Numbered from the stretch's first letter, positions 35,062 through 44,246 are shown. The stretch: DNA of 64,000 nucleotides from Pseudoduganella lutea (GCF_004209755.1 NZ_CP035913.1:2728001-2792000); one strand, 5' to 3'. A program made the numbers and translations. The notes: generated from the sequence alone by a model not told the origin.

Positions 35062-36111
35062 ATGCAAGAGAATCAACCGAGCCGGCGCCGTATCACTGTA
35101 CTGGGCGCCGGGGCCTGGGGCACGGCCGTCGCCATCGCGGTGGCCGCGCGCCATGACGTGGTGCTGTGGGGCCGCAATGCCGACGCCATGGCGCAGATCG
35201 CCACGGCCCGCGACAACACCCACTACCTGCCCGGCTTTCCTTTCCCACCCGCGCTGCGCGTAACGGCCGATTTCGACGAGGCAGTGGCCCACACCATGCG
35301 CGATGCCGGTGGCCATGATGGCCTGCTGATCGCGGCCACGCCCGTGGCCGGCCTGCGGCCGCTGCTGCACAGCCTGAAGGGCCGGCCCATCCCGAACCTG
35401 GTCTGGCTGTGCAAGGGCTTCGAATATGAAACGGGGCTGCTCCCGCATCAGATTTTCCGCGATGTCCTGGGCGACGCCGTTCCCGGCGGCGCCTTGTCCG
35501 GCCCCTCGTTCGCGCAGGAAGTGGCGCGCGGCCTGCCGTGCGCGTTGACCATTGCCTCCACGTCCGCCGCGCTGCGCGACTGCGTGGTGGCCGCGGTGCA
35601 TGGCGGCACGATGCGGGTGTATTCCAGTGACGACCTGATCGGCGTGGAAGTCGGCGGCGCCGTGAAGAACGTGATGGCGATCGCCACCGGCTGCGCCGAT
35701 GGCATGGGCCTGGGCCTGAACGCCCGCGCCGCCCTGATCACGCGTGGCCTGGCCGAAGTGACCCGCCTGGGCACGACACTGGGCGGCAATATCGAAACGT
35801 TCATGGGCCTGACCGGCATGGGCGACCTGATCCTCACGTGCACGGGCGACCTGTCGCGTAACCGCCGCGTGGGCCTGGGCCTGGCGCAAGGCAAGGCACT
35901 GGACACGATCGTGGCCGAGCTGGGCCACGTGGCCGAAGGCGTGCCATGCGCCAAGGCCGTGCGCGAACTCGCGGCCCGGCTGGGCGTCGACATGCCGCTC
36001 ACGAACGGCGTGGCATCGATGCTGTTCGATGGCGTGAAGCCGGACGTGCTGGTGGCCCGGATGCTGGCACGCGATCCCCGCGATGAGACACTCACGCCCG
36101 CTTCCAAGTAA
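35062..36111 (+). CDS. gpsA: Glycerol-3-phosphate dehydrogenase [NAD(P)+]
   Basis: 349 aa. It makes sn-glycerol-3-phosphate for phospholipid synthesis. The dinucleotide site is VLGAGAWGTAVA (N-terminal); LVWLCKGFEYETG, LSGPSFAQEVARGLP, GGAVKNVMAIATG with the catalytic Lys and the C-terminal EGVPCAKAV are all as expected. ATG 35062 is chosen; the longer frame overlaps the SH3 gene. Confidence 0.97.
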   Translation: MQENQPSRRRITVLGAGAWGTAVAIAVAARHDVVLWGRNADAMAQIATARDNTHYLPGFPFPPALRVTADFDEAVAHTMRDAGGHDGLLIAATPVAGLRPLLHSLKGRPIPNLVWLCKGFEYETGLLPHQIFRDVLGDAVPGGALSGPSFAQEVARGLPCALTIASTSAALRDCVVAAVHGGTMRVYSSDDLIGVEVGGAVKNVMAIATGCADGMGLGLNARAALITRGLAEVTRLGTTLGGNIETFMGLTGMGDLILTCTGDLSRNRRVGLGLAQGKALDTIVAELGHVAEGVPCAKAVRELAARLGVDMPLTNGVASMLFDGVKPDVLVARMLARDPRDETLTPASK

Positions 36112-36185
36112 GGTTTGATCCAATCGCAGTCGTTCGTTGAACGACGTGGATAGACTTGACGGGTCCGCTTGCCCGTTTGTCATCC

Positions 36186-36596
36186 ATGCCCACGCGATTC
36201 TCCACCACACGTGCCAATTTCTCGGCACGCAGCCTGTTTGCCTTCCTGTGCGTCGGCGGCGCGTCCACGGCCGCGCACTACCTGGTGATGCTGCTGCTGA
36301 TGCGCGCCGGCCTGCCGGCCGTTAGCGCTTCGGGCATCGGCTTCGTGCTCAGCGCGTTGCTGAACTACCTGCTGAACGAGCAAGTCACCTTTCACAGCCA
36401 TGAACAGCGCCGTGTGACCGCGCCGCGTTTCGCGGTCGCCGCCGCCAGCGGCCTGCTGCTGAACCACCTGCTGCTGACCGCGCTGTTGCGCGCGGGGCTG
36501 CCCACGCTACCTGCCCAACTGCTCACCACCATGGGAGTCATCGTATGGAACTATTGCATCCATGGCGCCTGGACTTTTCGACGCAACCGGAACTGA
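36186..36596 (+). CDS. GtrA family membrane protein
   Basis: 136 aa from ATG 36186; a TTG start at 36156 is less likely. Four hydrophobic segments are seen (about 12-35, 40-58, 78-95, 105-125). FLCVGGASTAAHYLVMLLLM and LLNYLLNEQVTFHS are typical. GtrA proteins are thought to help flip bactoprenol-linked sugars made by the partner GT2 enzyme, which is the next gene and overlaps this one by 52 bases in another frame. Confidence 0.88.
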   Translation: MPTRFSTTRANFSARSLFAFLCVGGASTAAHYLVMLLLMRAGLPAVSASGIGFVLSALLNYLLNEQVTFHSHEQRRVTAPRFAVAAASGLLLNHLLLTALLRAGLPTLPAQLLTTMGVIVWNYCIHGAWTFRRNRN

Positions 36597-37579
36597 AGCC
36601 GGTGCCCGTCGTCAGCCTCGTGCTGCCGTGCTTTAACGAGCAGGAAGTGCTGCCGGAAACCACGCGCCGGCTGGTGGCGCTGCTGGCCCGGCTCGAAGCC
36701 GAAGGCAAGGCCGCACCGGGCAGCGCGATCTACTACGTGGACGATGGCAGCAGCGACGGCACATGGCGCCTGGTGTCGGAATACGCGGCGGCGTTCCCGA
36801 CCGTCTGCGGCATCAAGCTGAGCCGCAATCGCGGCCACCAGAACGCGTTGCTGTGCGGCTTGCTCACGGCACCGGGCGAAGTGCTCGTGAGCCTCGATGC
36901 CGACCTGCAGGACGACCTTGAGGCGATCCCGCGCATGCTCGACGCCCACCGCGCCGGCAGCGAGATCGTGTATGCCGTGCGCCATTGCCGCAACGCCGAC
37001 AGTGTATTCAAGCGCACGAGCGCCGAAGGCTACTACCGGCTCCTGTCCTTCCTCGGCGTGCAGGTGCTGTTCAACCATGCCGACTTCCGGCTGATGAGCC
37101 GGCGCGCGATCGAAAGCCTGCGCGGCTACGAGGAAACCCACCTGTTCCTGCGCGGCCTGATTCCGCAGCTCGGGTATCGCACATCCGTCGTGGAGTTCGA
37201 ACGGGCCCCGCGCTTTGCCGGCGAATCGAAATACCCGCTGCGCAAGATGCTGTCGCTGGCATGGCAGGGCGTGACGTCGTCTACGGCCTATCCGCTGCGC
37301 CTGATTACAGGCGCGGGCGCGCTGGTGTCGCTGGGCAGCCTGCTGTTGTCGGCCTGGGCACTGGGCATCCGCATGTTTACCGACCAGGCGGTGCCGGGCT
37401 GGGCTTCGGTCGTCATCCCGATGTACCTGCTGGGCGGAGTGCAGCTGCTGAGCCTTGGCATCATCGGCGAGTACCTCGCGAAGGTGTACGAATCGACGAA
37501 GAAACGGCCGCGCTTCCATGTCGAGGCCGTTTGTGGCAGCAAGCTTGGCACCGGCTTCTGCGGCAAGGACCAGCCATGA
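36545..37579 (+). CDS. Family 2 glycosyltransferase, DPM1/GtrB/ArnC-like
   Basis: 344 aa. Enzymes of this type put a sugar from a nucleotide donor onto a polyprenyl phosphate. The GT-A domain has SLVLPCFNEQEVL, YYVDDGSSDGTW, LSRNRGHQNALLCGL and SLDADLQDDLEAIP (DXD). Two membrane helices near the C-terminus (about 240-265 and 275-300) anchor it. The start at 36545 gives a 52-base overlap with the GtrA gene; no later ATG keeps the whole domain. It ends in an ATGA overlap with a 50-codon frame. Confidence 0.93.
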   Translation: MELLHPWRLDFSTQPELKPVPVVSLVLPCFNEQEVLPETTRRLVALLARLEAEGKAAPGSAIYYVDDGSSDGTWRLVSEYAAAFPTVCGIKLSRNRGHQNALLCGLLTAPGEVLVSLDADLQDDLEAIPRMLDAHRAGSEIVYAVRHCRNADSVFKRTSAEGYYRLLSFLGVQVLFNHADFRLMSRRAIESLRGYEETHLFLRGLIPQLGYRTSVVEFERAPRFAGESKYPLRKMLSLAWQGVTSSTAYPLRLITGAGALVSLGSLLLSAWALGIRMFTDQAVPGWASVVIPMYLLGGVQLLSLGIIGEYLAKVYESTKKRPRFHVEAVCGSKLGTGFCGKDQP

Positions 37580-37728
37580 GGCGATTGCCGGCGGCGCTGG
37601 TATCGAAGGTGCCGGCCGGCGTGTCGGCGTGTTCCGCCATGGTGTACTTTGCCTGCAGCGAAGGCATCCGCAATCACCTGGCGATGCTGTGGCAGGCGCT
37701 GCACGCAATCGTGGAGCACTTGTTCTGA
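37576..37728 (+). CDS. Possible 50-aa protein
   Basis: The frame opens in the ATGA overlap at the end of the glycosyltransferase gene (MRRLPAALVSKVPAG) and ends EHLF. It has a mildly hydrophobic middle (SACSAMVYFACSEG). The coupling position supports translation, but the sequence is not recognised and could be chance. It fills most of the gap before the next membrane gene. Confidence 0.35.
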   Translation: MRRLPAALVSKVPAGVSACSAMVYFACSEGIRNHLAMLWQALHAIVEHLF

Positions 37729-37766
37729 GCCCCATTTTGTAAGCCCCTATCCGTGAGTCCTTCTCC

Positions 37767-39590
37767 GTGAGCGCCCTTTTTTACCTGCTGCTGTGCGCAT
37801 GGGTCGCAAAGCTCGTCGCGCAGCGATTTGCCGCGGAGCGCCATCTCGTGGCCATCGCCGTGTTCTTCGGCGCGTTGTTCCTGCCTTTCCACTTGCTGGG
37901 CATTCTGGAGCTGGTGAACGGCATGCCTTGCGCCACCGTCGGCAACGCGGCGCTGCTGTTGCTGGCGCCGGCGCTGGTCCTGCGGCTGGTGCCCGCCACC
38001 CCGGTCGCGTTCGTGCGGCCGCGCGGCCATTGGGGCTTGCTGCCCTGGCTGACGCTGGCCGTTTTCCTGCTGGCCGGCCTAATGCTGGCCGCCGGCCGGC
38101 CCCAGGGCTACGAGGTGATGGCCTACCACCTGCCCTTGTCCGCGCACCTGCGGCAAACGCACTCGCTGATGGCATGGGACGGCAACTTCCCCCATACCTT
38201 TCCGGCCAACGCAAGCGTGCTGTGGGCCGTGCTGCTCGATGCATTGCCGGAATGGCTCGTCTCAAGCGCGAACCTGGCGTTGCTGGTGCCGCTTGCGCTG
38301 GCGGTCGGCATGCTGTGCCGGCTGGCCGATGCCGACCGCAAAGCTACGCTGTATGCCTGCTGCGGCATGGTGGGCGTGCCGATGATCGCCTTCTCGTCGG
38401 TGGAGCTGGGCGCCGATATCGGCGGCATCGCCTTCTCGACGCTGGCGATGTGTTTCGTGCTGTCGCCGCTGCGCCCGGCCATGGCCATGACGCTGGCGGG
38501 ACTTTGCGCCGGCCTGGCTTTCGGCTTTAAGAGCCTGCACCTGCTCAGCGCCGTGGCCATCGGCCTCGTTGCCTGCGCGCGCGGCGGCGGTTTGGCCGGC
38601 GTATTACGCAATGCTGCCCTATTTGGCGGGGTAGCATTGCTGTGCGGCGGCTTCTGGATGCTGCGCAATGCCGTCCTGTTCGGCAATCCGCTGCACCCGG
38701 TCGGCGTGCCACTGGTCGGCGCCTGGTTCGGCTGGCTGCCGTCCGCCGATTTCGATCCGTCATTGCGCCGGTCCACCGAGCACGAATGGGTGAACAGCGC
38801 CTGGCAATGGCTCGTGTATCCCTGGACGGAACCACAGCGTCACGGCCAGAACTTCAAGCACAGCTCGGGCTTGGGCGCCTTCGTTGCCGCGGCCATTCCC
38901 GGCACGGCGGTCGCCCTCGCTGCCGCCGTGGCGCGCGATGGCCTGCGGCGCCATGCCGTGCGGTTGTCGCTGCTGTTCGCCGTACTGTTTATCGTGACAG
39001 CCTGGTGGCTGCTGGGCGACCGGCAGCCGCGCTACATGCTTGCCGCTCTGCCGCTGGCGATGCCGCTGCTGGCGTGGGCCGTCACGCAGGCCGCAGGCCC
39101 ATGGCGGCGCATGTTCGACATCGGCCTGGCGCTGTGCATCGTGGCGATGCTGGGCGTGTTCCTGTCGCGGCAGGTGCTGCAGTTCGGCGACCGCATCGTG
39201 CTGTCGCAACAGACCACCCGCCCGTCGTTCTACGAATATCCGGCAGCGGTGGATGCGCTGCCGGCCAACGCCACCATCCTGAACACGGCCGATCGCAGCT
39301 GGCACTATCCGCTGTTCGGCGCCCGTTTATCGAACCGCGTGATCAGCATGCCGGAAGCCCGGCGCATACTGGCATTGCCGCCCAGCCTGACTGCCCCGGG
39401 CAACGTGCCATTACGTTCCGCCACCTTGCGCGCAGCCGGCGTGACGCACGTGTTCATGGCCGGCGCCACGGTGATGCCGGACGCCTGCATGCAGCTGGAA
39501 GAAGTGGCGCGGCTGGACCGCAATCCCGTCAACGGGATGCGGCTCGGCAGCCCGCGCTTGCTGTATGCGGTGCGTTTCGTATGCCGCTAA
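37767..39590 (+). CDS. Polytopic membrane protein, probable GT-C type glycosyltransferase
   Basis: 607 aa from a GTG start. About 11-13 membrane segments are spread from residue 2 to about 470, followed by a soluble C-terminal part (about 480-607). The large loop after the third membrane pair contains GYEVMAYHLPLSAHLRQ and HTFPANASVLW, in the position of the first periplasmic catalytic loop of GT39/ArnT-like enzymes, though no firm DE/ED motif is seen. The neighbours (GtrA, GT2) suggest it uses a polyprenyl-linked sugar to modify a surface molecule. This function is inferred from context and topology. Confidence 0.7.
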   Translation: MSALFYLLLCAWVAKLVAQRFAAERHLVAIAVFFGALFLPFHLLGILELVNGMPCATVGNAALLLLAPALVLRLVPATPVAFVRPRGHWGLLPWLTLAVFLLAGLMLAAGRPQGYEVMAYHLPLSAHLRQTHSLMAWDGNFPHTFPANASVLWAVLLDALPEWLVSSANLALLVPLALAVGMLCRLADADRKATLYACCGMVGVPMIAFSSVELGADIGGIAFSTLAMCFVLSPLRPAMAMTLAGLCAGLAFGFKSLHLLSAVAIGLVACARGGGLAGVLRNAALFGGVALLCGGFWMLRNAVLFGNPLHPVGVPLVGAWFGWLPSADFDPSLRRSTEHEWVNSAWQWLVYPWTEPQRHGQNFKHSSGLGAFVAAAIPGTAVALAAAVARDGLRRHAVRLSLLFAVLFIVTAWWLLGDRQPRYMLAALPLAMPLLAWAVTQAAGPWRRMFDIGLALCIVAMLGVFLSRQVLQFGDRIVLSQQTTRPSFYEYPAAVDALPANATILNTADRSWHYPLFGARLSNRVISMPEARRILALPPSLTAPGNVPLRSATLRAAGVTHVFMAGATVMPDACMQLEEVARLDRNPVNGMRLGSPRLLYAVRFVCR

Positions 39591-39619
39591 GCCGTGTACC
39601 CGTCGCGTTCGAACGCCCG

Positions 39620-39949
39620 TTAGCTCTTCAGTACGATCGTCAGCAGCGCCACCGAATCGGCGACTGCCTTCAAGGCATGCGGCGTTGCGCCAGCCAGGTA
39701 CAGCATCTCGCCGCCATGCAGCGTGGACGTGCGGCCATGCGCATCGATGGCGATTTCGCCGGACAGGCATTGCAGCGTGACTTCGCCTTTTACCCAGTGT
39801 TCGGGCATGGTCTTCCCGGCGGGCAGCACGAGACGGATCAGTTCGATCTCGTCGGTCTTGGCCAGCGCGATCGATGAAAATTGCGAGCCATCCTCACCGC
39901 TGCGCTGCAATGCGATGACTTGGCCGGATGATGCGTGTTGCAGAGCCAT
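39620..39949 (-). CDS. Small cupin-domain protein
   Basis: 109 aa from ATG 39949, with GGGAG upstream. The cupin barrel is visible: MPEHWVKGEVTLQCLSGEIAI (motif 1, with a reduced set of metal ligands) and GEMLYLAGATPHALKAVADS (motif 2). Ligand and role are not known; single-domain cupins of this size can bind small molecules or metals. It converges on the preceding membrane-protein gene. Confidence 0.8.
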   Translation of the reverse strand: MALQHASSGQVIALQRSGEDGSQFSSIALAKTDEIELIRLVLPAGKTMPEHWVKGEVTLQCLSGEIAIDAHGRTSTLHGGEMLYLAGATPHALKAVADSVALLTIVLKS

Positions 39950-40023
39950 AAGCACTCCCGTATGTGAACGTTGTGCTCATCTTAGCAAACCGGCACGGGA
40001 TGCCGCGCTGCATTGAACCGGAG

Positions 40024-41373
40024 TCAGGTGCCCGCTGGCGGCGCCAGCGCCGCGGCCTGCTCCTTATTCAAGGCGCCGCATGACACCAGCGCCTCGATAT
40101 CCCTGGTCCGTCCCCACAGCGACTGCGTCGACGATTGCGCCAGCACGTCGCGCCAGCGCGCTTCTTCGGCGGCCGCGTCGGTGTCAGGCACGGCGTCCCG
40201 CGTCACCGTATGCTTGACCGAGGACAGCGTGAATGGCGAGCGCGTTTCCTTGACGGCATAGGCCACCCGCTCTTTCAGCAGTTGCTCCATGCGCCCCGCC
40301 GCGGCCGTCATCCGTTCCGGTGCCGGCGCGCCACTCCCGTGGAGTTGCAGGATTTCCTTGGCCGTTGCCAGTTCGGGAATGATGAAGTCCTTGAGCAGGA
40401 AGTAATAGCGCACCTGGGCCACGACGGCCGCCGCGCCGGCGCGCGTCATCGCAGTGTTGTCTGCAGCTGGTTTGCCCGCCGCGCAACCGTCCTTCATCGA
40501 CTGCACCACCGCGCTGTCGAATGCATGCGCGGCCGAGGTCACCGCCGCCGTCTCGCGCACGTCTTCGCGGAAGATGGCCAGCAGCCGTTCCAGTTCGATC
40601 TTGGCCTGCGCATCGAATCCGGAACGGTGTTTTTCCACCTTTTTCGACAGCGCGGCAAGCTGCGCCGTGGCAGGATCCCGGCAGGTTTCGGCCAGTTCGT
40701 GGCTGAACGTGAAGACATTTTTTGCCAGCAGCGCCTGGCATTGCTGATACGTTTCGTTCAGTTCATCCAGGTTCGCGGCAATATTGCCGACATTGACCGT
40801 CGGGTCCTTCGGCTTGGCGTTGGATGCATCGATGGCGTTCTTGCCGAGGAAGAGCGAGCCGACACCGCCGGCCACGACGATGAGCGCGGCGGCAAGCAGG
40901 ACCAGCTTGAACTTTGAAGAGGATTTCACCTCATGGCCATAAAAGGCCCGCTGCACTTTCGGCTGCTGCCCGATGTGCGTGGCGATGCTTTGCCAGCCCC
41001 ACACCATAATCGATGACTGGCCGGCCGCTGTCCGGCTGGCGGTCAGTTCGGCCGCATAAGCCTGGACGGCGGCATCGTCCGCCCCGGCCGCCAGCAGCAC
41101 GAATTCATCGACCTTATTTGGAAAGCCTGCCGCTTCCGCTAGCGCGGCGTCGATATCCGTTTTCGCCAGTGGCTGGCCGTAACGCTCGGTCCGCCCCTCG
41201 AAGCGCAACGCGATCGCCCGGCCGTCCGGCGTGGTCGCCCATGCATCCACACCATTTTTCCGCTGGCCCGCGCTGCCCCAGCGGCGGAAGCGGGTTTTGT
41301 AGACTTCGGAGGCCAGCGCAGTGGACAGGCGCTCGAAATCCTGCCAGTTCGATGGGCGGGTGGGTAATGTCAT
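40024..41373 (-). CDS. Membrane-anchored protein with degenerate restriction-endonuclease-like N-terminal domain
   Basis: 449 aa from ATG 41373 (GGAG upstream). The N-terminal domain (about 1-135) starts NWQDFERLSTALASEVYKTRFRR and has GSAGQRKNGVDAW, then KTDIDAALAEAAGFPNKVDEFVLLAAGADD and MVWGWQSIATHI. This is the pattern of PDDEXK-type domains found in defence-related proteins (WxDFExL...GxxGQxQxGVD...QCK...). The usual Q-C-K after the GVD strand is replaced here by RFE, so catalysis is unlikely. One membrane helix (about 153-175) is followed by a mostly helical domain (about 190-440) with no recognised family. No defence partner genes lie next to it. Confidence 0.6.
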   Translation of the reverse strand: MTLPTRPSNWQDFERLSTALASEVYKTRFRRWGSAGQRKNGVDAWATTPDGRAIALRFEGRTERYGQPLAKTDIDAALAEAAGFPNKVDEFVLLAAGADDAAVQAYAAELTASRTAAGQSSIMVWGWQSIATHIGQQPKVQRAFYGHEVKSSSKFKLVLLAAALIVVAGGVGSLFLGKNAIDASNAKPKDPTVNVGNIAANLDELNETYQQCQALLAKNVFTFSHELAETCRDPATAQLAALSKKVEKHRSGFDAQAKIELERLLAIFREDVRETAAVTSAAHAFDSAVVQSMKDGCAAGKPAADNTAMTRAGAAAVVAQVRYYFLLKDFIIPELATAKEILQLHGSGAPAPERMTAAAGRMEQLLKERVAYAVKETRSPFTLSSVKHTVTRDAVPDTDAAAEEARWRDVLAQSSTQSLWGRTRDIEALVSCGALNKEQAAALAPPAGT

Positions 41374-41547
41374 GGAAAACTCCGGTGGGCCGGCCCGGCC
41401 TTCACATGCCCCCTTTACTGCTGGGGACATGGATGCCGGCAGCGCGATTCGCGAAAGGCTGCGATCTTAGCAGGCTGGCGAATTGGCTGTCGTGGAATGC
41501 ATCGGAGTGCCGCGGTCCCCAGCGCCGGTCGATCAACAAATTCAATC

Positions 41548-41572
41548 AAAAAAAAGCGGCCCGCAGGCCGCC
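41548..41572 (-). terminator. Rho-independent terminator of TonB receptor gene
   Basis: On the minus strand a 6-bp stem GCGGCC/GGCCGC with a 4-base loop is followed by eight T residues. It starts about 60 bases after the TonB receptor stop. Confidence 0.88.
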
Positions 41573-41630
41573 AAAGCGAGAACGGGCAAGGCGTCCTTGG
41601 TACGCCAGGCCCGGGGACTTCTCGATGGTT

Positions 41631-44117
41631 TCAGAAGCGGTACATGACCGAAGCTTCCCACGTGCGGCCGAACAGTGGCCGGGCATTGATCGGGCCGCTG
41701 CCGCCGGTGGTCAGGCGCGAATTGCCTTCGGTGAGGCCCAGTTCGTTGTTCAGGTTGCTGCCATTGACGCGGAACTCGATCTTCTCGCCCAGCCGGTACA
41801 CGGCGCCCAGGTCGAACGTCTTGTAGGATGGCAGGTACTGCAGGTTGGCCTGGTCGGCCCAGCGTTCGCCGATGTACGTGTAGGTGCCATACAGGCGCAG
41901 CTCGTTGTCGCCCATCGGGATCCTGTAGGACGGGGTGAAACGGCCCTGCAGTTTCGGTTGCCGCTGAACGCGCTTGCCGGCCGTTGCCGGATTGTCCTTG
42001 TATTCCGAATCCTGCCAGTTGCCCGTCAGGGTCAGTGTCAGGTCGCGCACCGGCCGCACGGCCAGTTCGAACTCCACGCCTTGCCCTTTCGATCCGCTGA
42101 CGGTATTGAGGATCGTGCCGTCGGCCAGGATCTGCTGGAAGGCGATCCCGTCGAAGTCGGTGCGGAAATAATTGACATAGGCGCTGTACAGCGGCGAAGC
42201 GGTCTTGAAGCCCACCTCGAACTGTTCGATCGTTGGCGTGGGAAGCAGGCCGCGGTCGTCGACCTTGGCTTGCGTGCCGGCGTTGCGCAAATCATCGAAA
42301 GCGATGAAGGTATGGCCGCGGTTGGCGCGGGCAAACACGCTCGCATCGCGCGACAGCTTGAAGTTGCCGCCGATCGTGAACGAGGTGGCGGAGTCGGTGC
42401 GGCTCAATGCCGTGTTCGAACTGGTCGGCATCGAGGTGCCGTTGTTGTACACGGTCAGCGGGTTGTTGTCCGTATCGCCGGTCACAAGGTTCGACACCGT
42501 CGCATCGAGCTTTTGCCGTTCGCGACGGATGCCGCCATCGACCTTGATGCGGTCGTTGATCTTCCATTCGTTGGCGATGAACAGCGCGGTGTTGCTGCCG
42601 TCGTAGGAAGCCACCGGCGCGTAGTTGACCGGCCCTTCCTTGCCGCCGTTGGATACGACGATACCGTTGTTGAGGCGCACGTCGATCAACCGGGCATTGG
42701 GCACGGCCGTCATCAGGTGACTGTTGCCCAGGTACCAGACGTCATCCGACGAGTAGTTGGCAAAGTAGCCGCCGATCGTCACCGTGTTGTCTTTCATCCA
42801 CTCGCGGCTGACGCGGATTTCGTCGGTGGCCGATTGCAGCTGTTTTTCCACGGCCCACAGGCCGGCCTGCACCACCTGCTGCGTGTCGGCGACAGGCGTG
42901 CCGTCCAGGTAAGTGGCGGTTGCCGCGGTGGCGGTGCTGCCCGTGACGGCATTGCGATAGGAGGACAGCGCAGTGGCGTTGTACGCCCCCATCGACAGCG
43001 GGTTGTTCCCGGTGAACATGGCGATCGTATTCAGGTCACCGTCGAAGTAATTGAACTTGTTCGACACGTTCCAGCCGCCGACCGTTTGCGCGAAGTCGAT
43101 GCCGAACACGGTGGATTTCAGGCCGCGGCCATCGCCCAGGTCGTAGTTCAAGGTGCGCCCAGGGCCCGCCTCGACGGTAAAGCGGCGCATTTCGCCGCTC
43201 ATCAGGGTTCCCGTCAGCGGGTCGAAGCCCGGGAACTCCGAAATGGTGCGCCCTTCGTTCGACGAAATCAGCGGCACGCCCGTATAGAACGCGTTCTTGT
43301 CATCGGTGCGGCGGGCGTAGAACGTGACTTCGCCATTGTCGAGCTTGCGGGTCAGCGTGGCCGTCAGCTGTGTGCCCTTGTCGGCCGGGAAGCCGGCATC
43401 GCGCACACCATTCGTATTGCGGTAGAAGCCGCCGATGGTGCCGTACCAGTTGTCGGCGATCTTGCCGCCGTAGAACACGTCGACGCGGCGCAGTTCGCCC
43501 GTGCCGGTCGAGAAGCGGATCGAGCCTTCCGGCGTATCGCTGCCTTTCTTCAGGATGAAGTTCATCGTCGCGCCAGGCTGGCCATTCGAGAAGATCGTGC
43601 TGGGACCGCCACGCAGCACTTCCACCCGCTCCACCGTGTCGTCGAGCCGGAACGCGGACGAACCTTCAAAGAACGACAGCGTCGGTACCGGATAGATGGG
43701 GTTGCCCATCAGCTGCACGGAAACGAATGGCGAATCCGAGCCCGACGGGAAACCACGCACTTCGATGTTGGCGCCCGACTGGCCGCCCGTGGCTTCCGCA
43801 TACACGCCCGGCACCAGCTTCAGGATGTCGGCCGTGCTGCTGGGTGCGGCCTGCCTGAGCTGTTCCTCGGTCGCGGTGGTGATCGAAAACGCCGAATCCA
43901 GCTTGCGCACGCCGCCAGTGGCGACACCAGTCACCACGACCTGCTGCAGTTCGGCCTGCACTGCGGCGCCGCCTTCTTGGGCAGCATTACCGGAGGCGCC
44001 GGAAACGTCTTGCGTGGCGGCCGGTGCGACCGCTTCCTGCGGCGCGGCGGCGCGCACCTGGCCCGTCAGCGCAAGGATGGCAAGGGAAATCGAGGACAGC
44101 AGGAACCTGTTGTTCAT
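41631..44117 (-). CDS. TonB-dependent outer-membrane receptor (locus A)
   Basis: 828 aa from ATG 44117, with a signal peptide of about 23 residues (SLAILALTGQVRAAA). A short Ala/Gly linker leads to the plug domain from about residue 57 (LQQVVVTGVATGG, DILKLVPGVYAEATGG, VRGFPSG, VERVEVLRGGPSTIFSNGQPG). The 22-strand barrel follows and ends VMYRF with a terminal Phe. It imports a ligand using TonB energy. Divergence from a LacI regulator and the GH65 cluster suggests an alpha-glucoside or oligosaccharide ligand and not iron. Paired palindromes overlap its promoter, so LacI repression is likely. Confidence 0.93.
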   Translation of the reverse strand: MNNRFLLSSISLAILALTGQVRAAAPQEAVAPAATQDVSGASGNAAQEGGAAVQAELQQVVVTGVATGGVRKLDSAFSITTATEEQLRQAAPSSTADILKLVPGVYAEATGGQSGANIEVRGFPSGSDSPFVSVQLMGNPIYPVPTLSFFEGSSAFRLDDTVERVEVLRGGPSTIFSNGQPGATMNFILKKGSDTPEGSIRFSTGTGELRRVDVFYGGKIADNWYGTIGGFYRNTNGVRDAGFPADKGTQLTATLTRKLDNGEVTFYARRTDDKNAFYTGVPLISSNEGRTISEFPGFDPLTGTLMSGEMRRFTVEAGPGRTLNYDLGDGRGLKSTVFGIDFAQTVGGWNVSNKFNYFDGDLNTIAMFTGNNPLSMGAYNATALSSYRNAVTGSTATAATATYLDGTPVADTQQVVQAGLWAVEKQLQSATDEIRVSREWMKDNTVTIGGYFANYSSDDVWYLGNSHLMTAVPNARLIDVRLNNGIVVSNGGKEGPVNYAPVASYDGSNTALFIANEWKINDRIKVDGGIRRERQKLDATVSNLVTGDTDNNPLTVYNNGTSMPTSSNTALSRTDSATSFTIGGNFKLSRDASVFARANRGHTFIAFDDLRNAGTQAKVDDRGLLPTPTIEQFEVGFKTASPLYSAYVNYFRTDFDGIAFQQILADGTILNTVSGSKGQGVEFELAVRPVRDLTLTLTGNWQDSEYKDNPATAGKRVQRQPKLQGRFTPSYRIPMGDNELRLYGTYTYIGERWADQANLQYLPSYKTFDLGAVYRLGEKIEFRVNGSNLNNELGLTEGNSRLTTGGSGPINARPLFGRTWEASVMYRF

Positions 44118-44196
44118 GGCAGTTTTGCTTTCATTTGTGAATTGTCGTCTCCGGACAATGCGCCCCGATGGCGCCGCCGCTGGTCTGTGTGACAAC

Positions 44197-44226
44197 ATTG
44201 AAACGCACAAATGACATCGATGTCAA
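44197..44226 (-). promoter_or_regulatory. Promoter of locus A TonB receptor
   Basis: On the minus strand TTGACA (44226-44221, perfect -35) is followed after 18 bases by TTCAAT (44202-44197). The -35 lies inside the palindrome at 44212-44225. Confidence 0.6.
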
Positions 44227-44246
44227 TGAAAATGCTATCGATGTCA
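44212..44246. promoter_or_regulatory. Paired LacI-type operators between TonB receptor and LacI gene
   Basis: TGACATCGATGTCA (44212-44225) is a perfect 14-base palindrome with the central CG usual for LacI-family operators. TGCTATCGATGTCA (44233-44246) is a near copy. The centres are 21 bases apart, two helical turns, so two dimers could bind on one face. The likely ligand is the LacI protein encoded immediately to the right. Confidence 0.75.

Noticed and set aside
41631..44117. Siderophore receptor function for the locus A TonB protein
   Set aside because: The plug looks siderophore-like, but the divergent LacI, paired operators and GH65 cluster make a sugar ligand more likely; no iron-uptake genes or Fur site were seen.
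41013..44192. 1059-codon plus-strand open frame opposite the TonB receptor
   Set aside because: Shadow frame; the minus strand encodes a complete receptor with signal peptide, plug and terminal Phe.
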